A stretch of 13,822 nucleotides of DNA from a bacterium. GTDB taxonomy: Bacteria; Elusimicrobiota; Elusimicrobia; Elusimicrobiales; UBA9959. Shown one piece after another: positions 1 through 7,486 of this stretch. The first letter of the stretch is position 1; the number at the start of each line of letters is the position of its first letter. Location of the stretch: positions 1-13,822 of the forward strand of contig JAKAMO010000074.1 of the NCBI GenBank assembly GCA_021812825.1, read 5' to 3'. The notes beneath the pieces were generated by a model, which worked only from the letters and a program-made list of their open reading frames with translations, ran no database searches and was not told the origin of the DNA. The translations under genes were made by a program, and so were the position numbers.

Positions 1-784
1 GCACCGCCACGGGCATCACCATCTCGATGAAGGTCACTTTCGGGACGAAGCCGGAGAAGCCTGTCACGGCCGCGGTCAGCAGGTAGAAGAGCGGAAGGGC
101 CAGCAGCTTCAGGCCGCTGACCAGCGCGATGCGAGGCAGGTTGTGCGCCACCTTCTTGCCGTACAGGCTTACCCCTATAGTGAACACCGAGAGGGGAAGG
201 GTGGTCTTTCCCAGGTCCGTCAGGACCTTGTGCAGCAGCTCGGGCAGATGCAGGCCGGCCGCGGAGAGCAGCAGGCCCGCCACCGAGGACCACAGCACTA
301 CGTTGCGTCCGATCAGGCGCATGAAGCGGGACGGGGGGCAGTCCCGCTCGCAAACCAGGGCCATCATCGCGAAACCGAAAGTGAAGATGAAGATGTTCTG
401 AATGGAAGTAGCTATAGCGGCGTAGCCTATGGCCTGCTCGCCCATGCGCATGGCCGCCACCGGGAAGCCCATATAGACGGTGTTCCCCATGGCCGAAACT
501 ATGATCAGCAGACGCCCCAGCCGCCAGTCTATCTTCCCGGCTTTCCAGAGCCCCCAGGCCGAAGCCATGACCGCGCCCAGCGGCAGGGTATTGGCCAGCA
601 GGAACTTCCAGCTGAGCCCGCCCAGCGGCGTATCGGCGATCTTCACGATTATCAGCGCCGGCAGCGCCAGGTAGTAAAGGTACTGGTTGAAGGACTTCTC
701 GGCCCCTTCCCCGACTATGCCGAAACGCCGGAACAGCCAGCCGGCCGCCAGAATAAGGGCGAGGTTGCCGATTATATAGGTCAT
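1..784 (-). CDS. AEC-family (auxin efflux carrier-type) transporter, 3' end cut by window edge
   Basis: Translation of the minus strand from the ATG at 784 gives 261 codons of a very hydrophobic protein that is still open at the window edge. Family members are about 300-320 residues with ten membrane helices, so roughly the last 50 are missing. It begins MTYIIGNLALILAAGWLFRR and has the family pattern of an early Asn-rich helix-helix segment (ALPALIIVKIAD) and a conserved NTVYMGFPV motif near residue 100. That motif matches the 'GN..f.G.P' signature of the Mem_trans family, which includes malate and malonate carriers. The start overlaps the stop of the upstream YidE-like gene by 4 nt (ATGA, 781-784) and no Shine-Dalgarno is visible, so translation is probably coupled. 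The substrate is unknown; a small organic acid is the usual guess for bacterial members. Confidence 0.85.
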   Translation of the reverse strand, partial: MTYIIGNLALILAAGWLFRRFGIVGEGAEKSFNQYLYYLALPALIIVKIADTPLGGLSWKFLLANTLPLGAVMASAWGLWKAGKIDWRLGRLLIIVSAMGNTVYMGFPVAAMRMGEQAIGYAAIATSIQNIFIFTFGFAMMALVCERDCPPSRFMRLIGRNVVLWSSVAGLLLSAAGLHLPELLHKVLTDLGKTTLPLSVFTIGVSLYGKKVAHNLPRIALVSGLKLLALPLFYLLTAAVTGFSGFVPKVTFIEMVMPVAV

Positions 785-2436
785 CTGAAGAAGAGTATGA
801 CCATGACCTGCGCCGAGATGACTCGCATGATCATGACCAGCGGATAGACGGTGGCGTAGGACATCGCCGAGAGGTTAGACGGGGCCAGCGAGTTGGCGAA
901 AGCGAGCGCCGGGGGGTCCGTCATGGACCCGGCCAGGGCCCCGCACAACGACATGTAATTGAGTTTCAGCCTCGCCTTGGCGAAGGTGCCGGCGATCAGG
1001 ATGGGCAGGACGGTGACCAGGAACGAGAGCAGAACGATGGTCGCTCCGGACCCGCTGACCAGGGTCTCGAAGAAGCGGCCGCCGGCCTTAAGGCCGACGC
1101 AGGCCAGGAACAGGACTATGCCTAGCTCCCGCAGCATCAGGTTGCCGGCAGGCGGCAGGTACCAGCTCAGCGGGCCTATGCTCTGTATATAGCTCAGGAG
1201 TATGCCCATGATGAGCGGGCCGCCGGCAAGGCCCAGCTTCACCGGGGTGGAGAGGCCGGGGATGGCTATAGGGATGGAACCCAGCAGCACACCCGCGGCT
1301 ATGCCGATGAAGGCGGGTATCAGCTGGGGGTGGTTGAGGTCCTTCGGGGAATTGCCCAGGGCCGAAGCCGCCTTGGCCACCGCGGCCTCCTCGCCGACTA
1401 TCACCAGGTTATCCGCGAACTGCAGCTCGTAGGAACCCGATACCAGGAACTCCACGTCGGCCCTGGCGGCCCGCGTAACGGCCACGTCGTAGCGCGACTC
1501 CAGCGCGAGCTCACCGAGGGTCTTGCCTATCACGTCCTTCTTGGTGACTATGACGCGCGAATGGATGATGCGGCTGGGCATCTTCTTGAGGTCGGTAGTA
1601 CTGAGGGAGCCCACCACCAACGTGAACTTCCGGACACTTTCCGGCTGTCCGACGGCCAGCAGAGTGTCGCCGGCGCGCAGGACGGTGTCGTCATGGGCCA
1701 CCGACAGAGCGCCCTCATGCAGCACGCGGGAGACCACTATGCCCAACTCGTCGAGGGCCGGGATATCCATTATCCTGAGACCGTCCAGGTTCCGGTTCTC
1801 CACCGTGATGCTGGCGGCCTGCAGCGAGGAGGCCGGCTTGTCGGGCCCCGCCTCCAGCATGTCCCGGTCGGCCTGACTGCGGAAGAGCCTGCGTATCAGG
1901 ACCATCGTCAGGATGATACCGATGATCGCGCCCGGGTAGGCCAGCGCGTAGGCCACGGAGGCGGCGTTGGCGGCCTCGGGGCGCACCGCGGAAAGCGCCT
2001 GCTGCGCGGCCGCCAGGGAGGGGGTATTGGTTACGGCGCCGGAATACATCCCTACCGCGGTAGGCAGGTCCAGCCCGACCAACTTGGCGCCGAGGAGCGC
2101 CGCGGCGGCCCCGCCCAGGACAACGCCGCCGGCTATCAGGTTGAGGCGGATGCCCTGCTTGCGGAAAAGGGAGAAGAAGCCTGGCCCCACCTGGGTGCCT
2201 ATGGAATAGACGAACAGTATCAGGCCGAACTCGCGCAGGAACTCCAGCGTATGGCCGTCGGCGGCCAGCCCGAAGTGGCCTGCCAGTATGCCGGAGAACA
2301 GGACTCCGGCTATGCCGAGGTTCACGCCGAGCACCCGGATATTGCCCAGGGCCAGCCCCGCGGCCGATACCAGCATGATCAGGAAGACGGTCCAGGCGGC
2401 GGAGCCGGGGGAGAAAAGCGGGGAGAGGAGCTCCAT
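781..2436 (-). CDS. YidE/AspT-type transporter with two central RCK_C domains
   Basis: A 551-residue inner-membrane protein, almost exactly the length of E. coli YidE. Two hydrophobic halves (about residues 12-185 and 372-551) flank a soluble centre (about 205-362) that reads as two TrkA_C/RCK_C domains, for example ALSVAHDDTVLRAGDTLLAV and the region around VTKKDVIGKTLGEL. Each half carries the duplicated family signature: SGAVTNTPSLAAA at 132-144 and GSMTDPPALAFA at 503-514. The family includes aspartate:alanine exchangers (AspT) and uncharacterised YidE/YbjL proteins; the substrate here is not known. It is the first gene of an operon with the AEC carrier. There is no Shine-Dalgarno before the ATG; instead an extended -10 element lies 6 nt upstream, suggesting a leaderless mRNA. 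The next in-frame ATG (codon 21) is inside the first helix, so the full-length start is preferred. Confidence 0.9.
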   Translation of the reverse strand: MELLSPLFSPGSAAWTVFLIMLVSAAGLALGNIRVLGVNLGIAGVLFSGILAGHFGLAADGHTLEFLREFGLILFVYSIGTQVGPGFFSLFRKQGIRLNLIAGGVVLGGAAAALLGAKLVGLDLPTAVGMYSGAVTNTPSLAAAQQALSAVRPEAANAASVAYALAYPGAIIGIILTMVLIRRLFRSQADRDMLEAGPDKPASSLQAASITVENRNLDGLRIMDIPALDELGIVVSRVLHEGALSVAHDDTVLRAGDTLLAVGQPESVRKFTLVVGSLSTTDLKKMPSRIIHSRVIVTKKDVIGKTLGELALESRYDVAVTRAARADVEFLVSGSYELQFADNLVIVGEEAAVAKAASALGNSPKDLNHPQLIPAFIGIAAGVLLGSIPIAIPGLSTPVKLGLAGGPLIMGILLSYIQSIGPLSWYLPPAGNLMLRELGIVLFLACVGLKAGGRFFETLVSGSGATIVLLSFLVTVLPILIAGTFAKARLKLNYMSLCGALAGSMTDPPALAFANSLAPSNLSAMSYATVYPLVMIMRVISAQVMVILFFR

Positions 2437-2442
2437 AAGACG

Positions 2443-2451
2443 ATTCTATCA
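2443..2451 (-). promoter_or_regulatory. Extended -10 promoter for the YidE-like/AEC operon
   Basis: On the minus strand the sequence TGATAGAAT has the form TGn-TAGAAT, an extended -10 element. No good -35 hexamer is present at 16-19 nt spacing, which is usual for extended -10 promoters. The -10 ends 6 nt before the ATG at 2436, so initiation about 7 nt downstream would fall at the start codon itself. Promoter identity is inferred from sequence match only. Confidence 0.5.
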
Positions 2452-2538
2452 AAATGGACGCCGCTCCTGTTTGACCGGTGTCACCGCGGCGCTTGAATTT
2501 ACTATCATTGCTATATCCTGCGCGACAACGGAGAATGC

Positions 2539-3804
2539 ATGATAGCGAGAGCAGAAAGCCGCAACCCCTGGAGCTTCGTCCCCAGCACTTATTTCGCCGA
2601 AGGTCTGCCGTACATGATAGTCAACGTGCTGGCCGTCATCATCTTCAAGAAGATGGAGGTCCCGAACCAGGAGATAGCCGCCTGGACCAGCCTACTCTAC
2701 CTGCCGTGGGCCATTAAGATGTTCTGGGGGCCGCTGATAGACATGTATTTCACCAAGCGCGCCTGGACGATCTGGACGCAGGCCCTGATGGCCGCAGGCC
2801 TGGTGGCCGCCGCGCTCTCGCTAAAGTCCCCCAGCTTCCTCTACCTGGCCACCGCTTGCTTCATGGTGATAGCCGTCTTCTCGGCCACGCACGACATCGC
2901 CGTGGACGGCTTCTACATGATAGCGATGAACGACCACGACCAGGCTTTCTTCGTGGGCATCCGGGCCTTCTTCTACCGCATGGCCATGCTGACCTGCACG
3001 GGGGGTCTGGTCGTACTGGCCGGCTCGCTGGAGGCCAGGACGGGCGTAACGATGAGCTGGGTGTTGGTCCTGCTGGCCGCGGCCGCCATCATGGGAGCCC
3101 TGTTCCTCTACCACTGGCTCTTCCTGCCTGCCCCGGCGGCCGACCACCCGGACCATTCCAAGGCCAGCCAGCTGGCCGAGTTCGGGGAGGTCTTTCGGGC
3201 CTACTTCAAGCTGGAGAACGTCTGGATAGGCCTGACGTTCATCCTCACCTACAGGTTCGGCGAGGCCATGCTGGGAAAGATGACGGCGCCTTTCCTTCTG
3301 GACAAGGCGGAGGCGGGCGGCCTCGCCCTGGCCACTTCAGACGTGGGAATGATCTACGGCACGGTCGGGCTGATCTCGCTGATAGTGGGCGGCCTGCTCG
3401 GCGGGTGGATAATCTCCAGGTACGGTCTGAAACGCACCATCTGGCCGCTGGCCTTCATGCTCAACGCGCCGGACCTGGTCTATGTCTACATGTCCATGCA
3501 CACTTCGCTACCGGTCAAGTTCGTGTACGGCCTGGTCGCGATAGAGCAGTTCGGCTACGGCCTGGGGACCACGGCCTTCATGTTCTACATGATAACGCTG
3601 ACCGGGGAGAAGTTCAAGACGGCGCATTTCGCCATCTCCACCGGCATCATGGCCTTCGGCATGATGCTGCCCGGCTTCGTCAGCGGCTTCCTGCAGCAGC
3701 GGGTGGGCTACCCGGAGTTCTTCATAATAGTCTGCATAGCCACGATACCCGGCATGCTGCTGATACCGTTCCTGAAGCTCAAGGACGGCGCGAAGACGGC
3801 GTAA
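2539..3804 (+). CDS. MFS transporter, AmpG-like
   Basis: A 421-residue membrane protein with about twelve hydrophobic segments in two halves joined by a polar loop near residues 195-225, the standard MFS plan. Two features point to the AmpG/PAT-like branch: the loop motif PWAIKMFWGPLID (56-68), which resembles the AmpG form of MFS motif A, and SATHDIAVDGFY (115-126), matching the 'ATQDIa.D.y' motif after helix 4. AmpG imports anhydromuropeptides for peptidoglycan recycling, but many relatives have no assigned substrate, and no murein-recycling gene is nearby, so AmpG function is not claimed. The start is supported by a GGAG at 2530-2533, 5 nt before the ATG; an ATG at 2535 is out of frame. 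It is a single-gene unit, divergent from the YidE-like operon. Isoleucine is coded more often by ATA (16) than by ATC (13) or ATT (1). Confidence 0.85.
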   Translation: MIARAESRNPWSFVPSTYFAEGLPYMIVNVLAVIIFKKMEVPNQEIAAWTSLLYLPWAIKMFWGPLIDMYFTKRAWTIWTQALMAAGLVAAALSLKSPSFLYLATACFMVIAVFSATHDIAVDGFYMIAMNDHDQAFFVGIRAFFYRMAMLTCTGGLVVLAGSLEARTGVTMSWVLVLLAAAAIMGALFLYHWLFLPAPAADHPDHSKASQLAEFGEVFRAYFKLENVWIGLTFILTYRFGEAMLGKMTAPFLLDKAEAGGLALATSDVGMIYGTVGLISLIVGGLLGGWIISRYGLKRTIWPLAFMLNAPDLVYVYMSMHTSLPVKFVYGLVAIEQFGYGLGTTAFMFYMITLTGEKFKTAHFAISTGIMAFGMMLPGFVSGFLQQRVGYPEFFIIVCIATIPGMLLIPFLKLKDGAKTA

Positions 3805-3832
3805 GATAAGTCCAGCCGGGACTATTTACTGC

Positions 3833-3993
3833 GCGCGGGTCCTGTCGGCGGTTCGGGCCGTAGGGCACGCTATCGGCCACACCGTGGCCGCGCTCCCGCA
3901 CTGCGGTGTCGCTTCGCTCCACCCGGCCCTCGCGCTATGCGAGCTCGGGCCTGCGCGACGGCCCTCCGGCCCCGAATCCGCCGCCACCCGCGC
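3833..3993. repeat. 161-bp GC-rich cloverleaf-like inverted repeat element
   Basis: The two ends are imperfect inverted copies of each other over about 32 nt. The left arm begins GCGCGGGT (3833-3840) and the right arm ends ACCCGCGC (3986-3993); further matching blocks on the left are CGGCGG, TTCGGG and GGGCCGT (3855-3861, pairing with ACGGCCC at 3958-3964). Between the arms are smaller hairpins: CGGCCAC-ACC-GTGGCCG (3874-3890), CCGC-ACT-GCGG (3896-3906), a weaker GGTG/CACC pair (3905-3908 with 3920-3923) and GCCC/GGGC enclosing TCGC/GCGA (3926-3950). The element is flanked abruptly by AT-rich sequence (ACTATTTACT and AATTATATA). It lies 28 bp after the MFS stop and contains no credible gene. 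It could be a dispersed intergenic repeat, a structured RNA or a processing/termination structure; which one cannot be told from one copy. Confidence 0.7.
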
Positions 3994-4011
3994 AATTATA
4001 TACCCGGGAAG

Positions 4012-4045
4012 GACAAGATAAAACAGCCCGCTTACGCGGGCTGTT
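4012..4045 (-). terminator. Rho-independent terminator of the ferredoxin gene
   Basis: A perfect 10-bp stem (AACAGCCCGC at 4022-4031 with GCGGGCTGTT at 4036-4045) closes a 4-nt loop. Read on the minus strand it is followed by TTTTATCTTGT, a good U-rich tail, and it lies 24 nt past the ferredoxin stop. On the plus strand the stem is followed only by CCGTT and a second small palindrome, AAAGGCCTTT then TTG (4051-4063), so it may also weakly stop transcription from the MFS side. Confidence 0.85.
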
Positions 4046-4069
4046 CCGTTAAAGGCCTTTTTGTAAGGC

Positions 4070-4252
4070 TCAGTTCACCTTTATGCACTGCACGGGGCAG
4101 TTGGTGGCGGCGGTCTTGCAGGCGTCTTCCTTGCCGGCGGGGACGTCGCCCTTCACGATGGCCTTATCGGCGTTCATCTCGAAAACGTCCGGGCAGTCGT
4201 TGGCGCAGAGGCCGCAGCCGATGCAGGCGTCAGTATCTATGGTAGCTTTCAT
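4070..4252 (-). CDS. Ferredoxin, single [4Fe-4S] cluster type (60 aa)
   Basis: A small soluble electron carrier of 60 residues, the same length as the one-cluster ferredoxin of Thermotoga maritima. The N-terminal motif CIGCGLCANDCP supplies Cys10, Cys13 and Cys16, and Cys52 in NCPVQC is the expected fourth ligand. Cys20 and Cys45 sit where the Thermotoga protein has its disulfide-forming pair. Cys56 is an extra cysteine; with only three spare cysteines a second complete cluster is not supported. The start has an excellent ribosome-binding site (GGAGGT, 5 nt before the ATG). The gene follows the MalK-like gene after an 84-bp AT-rich gap and ends in a strong terminator, so it may be transcribed both with the sugar operon and alone. 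It probably serves central redox metabolism rather than sugar transport. Confidence 0.93.
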   Translation of the reverse strand: MKATIDTDACIGCGLCANDCPDVFEMNADKAIVKGDVPAGKEDACKTAATNCPVQCIKVN

Positions 4253-4292
4253 TTTATACCTCCGTATAGTCGCTGCAAAATCTTACCCTTTT

Positions 4293-4298
4293 ATTATA
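4293..4298 (-). promoter_or_regulatory. Possible -10 element for the ferredoxin gene
   Basis: In the AT-rich gap upstream of the ferredoxin gene the minus strand reads TATAAT exactly, which would place a start about 34 nt before the ATG. No recognisable -35 hexamer stands 16-18 nt further upstream, and an alternative -10 (TAAGAT) lies slightly downstream. The absence of a terminator hairpin after the MalK-like gene leaves read-through equally possible. Confidence 0.3.
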
Positions 4299-4336
4299 TT
4301 AAACTTGGAGGTAGAGGGACCAATCCCCGGAACCGG

Positions 4337-5434
4337 CTATTCGCTTATACGGCGGCCGGAGGCCTTGTCGAACAGGTGCATGTTGCGGTAATTGAAACAG
4401 AGCTGCACCGCGCTGCCAGGACTGCGGTCGAAGAAGGCCTCCACGGTGGCCAGCAGGCGAGTGCCGCCTACGTTGAGATAGAGGTTCTCGCGGTGGCCCA
4501 GCAGTTCCGAGACCTCGAGCACGCCCTCCATCTTCTCCGAGCACTCCGCGCCCTCGCGGCCCACCAGCACGTCGTCCGGGCGTACGCCCAGGACCACCTC
4601 GCGGCCGGCGTATTTCTTCGGGTCGTGCAGCAGGAAGGCCGCGATAGAGATGCGGATGTCGGCGTTGGAGAAATAGACCCTGTCGTTCTCCACGGCCAGC
4701 TTGCCGTGCACGAAGTTCATCGTCGGGCTGCCTATGAAGCCGGCCACGAACAGGTTGGCGGGCTTCCGGTACACCTCTATAGGGGAGCCGACCTGCTGGA
4801 TTATCCCCTGGTTCATGATCACGATGCGGCCGGCCAGCGTCATGGCCTCCACCTGGTCGTGCGTAACGTAGATTATGGTGGCGTTCAGGCGCTGGTAGAG
4901 CTTGGCTATCTCCACGCGCATCTCCTCGCGCAGCTTGGCGTCCAGGTTGGAGAGCGGCTCGTCGAAGAGGAAGACCTTGGGCTTGCGGACTATAGCGCGC
5001 CCGATGGCCACGCGCTGGCGCTGGCCGCCGGAGAGCTGCTTGGGCATGCGGAGCAGCAGGCTCCTGAGCTGCAGGATGCCAGCCGCCTCGTCCACGCGCG
5101 AGGAGATCTCTTTCCTGGGGGCGTTGCTGAGGCGCAGGGCGAAGCTCATGTTCTCCGCCACCGTCATGTGGGGGTAGAGGGCGTAGTCCTGGAAGACCAT
5201 CGCTATCTGGCGCTTGGAGGGGTGCAGCTCGTTGACACGCAGGCCGTCTATCGTGATCTCCCCGTCGGTGACCTCCTCGAGGCCGGCCAGCATGCGCAGC
5301 AGCGTGGTCTTGCCGCAGCCCGAGGGTCCCACGATCACTACGAACTCGTGGTCCTTGATGTCCACGTCGACGCCGTTCAGGACGAGATTGTCCTTGAATT
5401 TCTTTACTATCCCTTTGAACTGTACGGAGGCCAT
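4337..5434 (-). CDS. ABC transporter ATP-binding protein, MalK/UgpC type
   Basis: The 365-residue ATPase of the sugar importer, acting as a dimer on the cytoplasmic face. All motifs are intact: Walker A GPSGCGKTT (36-44), Q-loop Q82, signature LSGGQ (134-138), Walker B VFLFDEP (154-160), D-loop SNLD (162-165) and switch His192 in THDQVEAM. After about residue 240 comes a C-terminal regulatory OB/TOBE-type region (for example VLGVRPDDVLVG), as in MalK, UgpC and MsmK. Length and motif set are typical of the CUT1 family that imports oligosaccharides. The start is 3 nt after the stop of the upstream permease gene, with AAAGGA as ribosome-binding site. The genes before it encode two permeases and a binding protein, so the full importer is present. 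Confidence 0.95.
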   Translation of the reverse strand: MASVQFKGIVKKFKDNLVLNGVDVDIKDHEFVVIVGPSGCGKTTLLRMLAGLEEVTDGEITIDGLRVNELHPSKRQIAMVFQDYALYPHMTVAENMSFALRLSNAPRKEISSRVDEAAGILQLRSLLLRMPKQLSGGQRQRVAIGRAIVRKPKVFLFDEPLSNLDAKLREEMRVEIAKLYQRLNATIIYVTHDQVEAMTLAGRIVIMNQGIIQQVGSPIEVYRKPANLFVAGFIGSPTMNFVHGKLAVENDRVYFSNADIRISIAAFLLHDPKKYAGREVVLGVRPDDVLVGREGAECSEKMEGVLEVSELLGHRENLYLNVGGTRLLATVEAFFDRSPGSAVQLCFNYRNMHLFDKASGRRISE

Positions 5435-5437
5435 AGT

Positions 5438-6304
5438 TTATCCTTTCACGCTGCCGAGAGTGAGGCCGGAGATAAGCCACTTGGAGGAGTAGAGGAAGAC
5501 GCAGAGCACGGGTATGGTCACCAGCATGGAGCCGGCCGCGAACATGCCCCACTGCGTGATGTACTGGCCCTGCAGTTCGAAGAGGCCGAGCGTCCACGTG
5601 TACTGCTTCGCGCTGAACAGCACCACGCGCGCGACCAGGTACTCGTTCCAGGCAGTGGTGAAATTGAACAGGAAGGCGATGCTGAGCGCCGGGGTGGACA
5701 GCGGCAGGATGATGCGCCAGAACGCGCCGACCTGGCTGGTGCCGTCCACCAGCGCGGCCTCCTCGAGAGAGCGCGGTATCGTGTCGTAATAGCCTTTTAG
5801 TATCCAGATGCTGAACGGCAGGGAGGACACGGAGTAGGCGATGATCATGCCGAGGTAGGTGTTCATCAGGCGCAGTTTCATGATCATCAGGAACAGCGGG
5901 AGAATGAGCATGCCTGCGGGGATCATCTGGCTGGAAAGCAGCAGGATGAGGCCGGCCTTCTTGCCGGGGAAGCGGAAGCGGGAGAACGCGTAGGCCGCCG
6001 TGGAGGCCAGCGAGACGCCTATGAAGGACGTAGCCAGCGTGATCAGAAGGGAGTTCCAGAGCCAGCGCAGGAACATCGTATCCTTCAGCAGGCTGGCGTA
6101 AGCCTTGAAAGAGGCTCCGTCGGGGATTATCGACAGGTCGGTGGAGAACAGCTTGTCTCCCGGGCGCAGCGAGACGGAGAAGATTCGCAGCAGAGGATAG
6201 ATGCATGCGGCGGACGCCGCTATCACTACGATGTGGATCAGCAGGTACTTCAGCCGCTTTCGGCGCTCCCGCGCCTTTCTCAGTTCCTCGGAATTACCGG
6301 TCAT
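5438..6304 (-). CDS. Sugar ABC transporter permease, MalG type
   Basis: A 288-residue inner-membrane permease. After a charged N terminus (RKARERRKRLK) come about six membrane helices. The start of the periplasmic part, IFSVSLRPGDKLF (41-53), is typical of MalG-like permeases. The EAA loop that contacts the ATPase is canonical: EEAALVDGTS...IILPLS at about 181-203. A longer open frame continues upstream, but that part lies inside the neighbouring permease gene and does not look like protein of this family. The ATG at 6304 overlaps the stop of the MalF-like gene by 4 nt (ATGA, 6301-6304) and gives the expected length. It pairs with the MalF-type permease to form the channel. Confidence 0.93.
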   Translation of the reverse strand: MTGNSEELRKARERRKRLKYLLIHIVVIAASAACIYPLLRIFSVSLRPGDKLFSTDLSIIPDGASFKAYASLLKDTMFLRWLWNSLLITLATSFIGVSLASTAAYAFSRFRFPGKKAGLILLLSSQMIPAGMLILPLFLMIMKLRLMNTYLGMIIAYSVSSLPFSIWILKGYYDTIPRSLEEAALVDGTSQVGAFWRIILPLSTPALSIAFLFNFTTAWNEYLVARVVLFSAKQYTWTLGLFELQGQYITQWGMFAAGSMLVTIPVLCVFLYSSKWLISGLTLGSVKG

Positions 6305-7485
6305 CGCTCTTCCTTGGCGGCGTCGAAGCCGTGCAGATAGAATACCGAGATGAAGAACAGCAGCGCGAACACCACTATCGCGAAGGCCGCCGAGTAGCTG
6401 TAGCGGTTGTACGTGAAGGCCGCCTTGTACAGCGCGGACACCAGGATGTCCGCCTGCTCGGTGCCGCCGGCCTGCCCGGTGACCAGGTAGATCACGTTGA
6501 TGTTGTTGAAGGTCCACACGGTACCCAGGGTCACGGCCGGCATCAGCACCGGCTTGATCAGCGGCAGCGTGATGTAGCGCAGCTTCTGGAAATAAGAGGC
6601 CCCGTCGATGTCGGCCGCGTCGTAATAGGACTTGGAGATGGACTGCAGGCCGCCGAGGATAACAACCATCATGAAGGGGATGCCGAGCCAGATGTTTATC
6701 AGCGTGCAGGTAAGCAGGGGATAGTCGGAGAGCCACTGCACCGGCCCCAGGCCGAGATGGGCCAGGAAGGGGAAGGCGGCGGCCAGCTTGGACAGGACGA
6801 TATTGACGAAGCCGTTCGTGGCGTGGAACTCGCCGCGCATCGCCAGCACGGCCACCACCTGCGGCATCGCCCACGGGACCACCAGCAGCGTGCGGTAGGC
6901 GCCCTTGAAGCGGATGCTGTTGTTGAGCAGCAGGGCCAGTCCGAAGCCGCCGGCCACGTGGAAGAACACGTTGGAGAAAGTCCAGAGGAGCGTCCTGCCC
7001 AGCAGCGCCCAGAACGAGACCTCGGAAAGGGGGGAAGTCGTGAAAACGTTGACGTACTGGCGGAACCAGACGAACGGGATACTCCCCGTGTTCTTCCACA
7101 TCATTATCGTGGTCAGCTTAAGGTCATGGAAGGAGAGATAGACCTCAAAGACGAACGGGTAGACCAGCAGGAGGGCGAGGCCGACGAAAGCCGGGGCCAG
7201 GAGGAGGTACGGCAGGCTGTTGCGGCCCTTGACTATATAGCGGAAAAATACGGCGATCAGGGCGGAAGCGCCCAGCAGCCAGGCGAACGCGCCGTCGGAG
7301 TAGAGACCCGCGGCCTTGAGGCCCAGCAGCGCCAGGAGCGGGTATGCCACGACCGCCAGGGGCCAGTACCAGGCGCGGTCGTAGTACTTGAAGTGGGAAT
7401 AGAGGTAGCCGGTCATGGCGGCCACGCCGGCGGCTATCAGGAGTATGAAGCCGGAGACCTCGAATATCGACCTGAGGATGTCCAT
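6301..7485 (-). CDS. Sugar ABC transporter permease, MalF type
   Basis: A 394-residue inner-membrane permease, larger than its partner because it has three extra N-terminal hydrophobic segments (about 8-28, 40-60 and 66-84) before the core that starts near LPYLLLAPAFVGL (91-103). Extra N-terminal helices are also seen in E. coli MalF. The core has about six helices, and its EAA loop reads YYDAADIDGASYF...ITLPLIKP (287-312), a usual MalF variant with DAA in place of EAA. The start is one base after the stop of the binding-protein gene and lacks a Shine-Dalgarno, so coupled translation is likely. With the neighbouring MalG-type permease and MalK-type ATPase it forms a CUT1 oligosaccharide importer. 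Confidence 0.93.
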   Translation of the reverse strand: MDILRSIFEVSGFILLIAAGVAAMTGYLYSHFKYYDRAWYWPLAVVAYPLLALLGLKAAGLYSDGAFAWLLGASALIAVFFRYIVKGRNSLPYLLLAPAFVGLALLLVYPFVFEVYLSFHDLKLTTIMMWKNTGSIPFVWFRQYVNVFTTSPLSEVSFWALLGRTLLWTFSNVFFHVAGGFGLALLLNNSIRFKGAYRTLLVVPWAMPQVVAVLAMRGEFHATNGFVNIVLSKLAAAFPFLAHLGLGPVQWLSDYPLLTCTLINIWLGIPFMMVVILGGLQSISKSYYDAADIDGASYFQKLRYITLPLIKPVLMPAVTLGTVWTFNNINVIYLVTGQAGGTEQADILVSALYKAAFTYNRYSYSAAFAIVVFALLFFISVFYLHGFDAAKEER

Positions 7486-7486
7486 A

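Noticed and set aside
3937..4245. A plus-strand open frame of 102 codons through the cloverleaf element and ferredoxin antisense strand.
   Set aside because: Arg/Pro-rich with no recognisable features, no ribosome-binding site, and crosses a terminator.
4376..5800. A long plus-strand open frame of 474 codons opposite the MalK- and MalG-like genes.
   Set aside because: It lies antisense to two genes with full sets of motifs, is very rich in His, Glu and Val, and has no family features; it is a GC-rich shadow.
4299..6206. A 635-codon minus-strand frame across the MalK and MalG genes.
   Set aside because: It is out of frame with both genes and reads as a low-quality Arg/Pro/His-rich translation; the other frame carries Walker and EAA motifs.
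6305..7099. Upstream extension of the MalG-like reading frame to a 553-residue protein.
   Set aside because: The extra part is inside the MalF-like gene in another frame; the ATG at 6304 with an ATGA overlap gives the family length.
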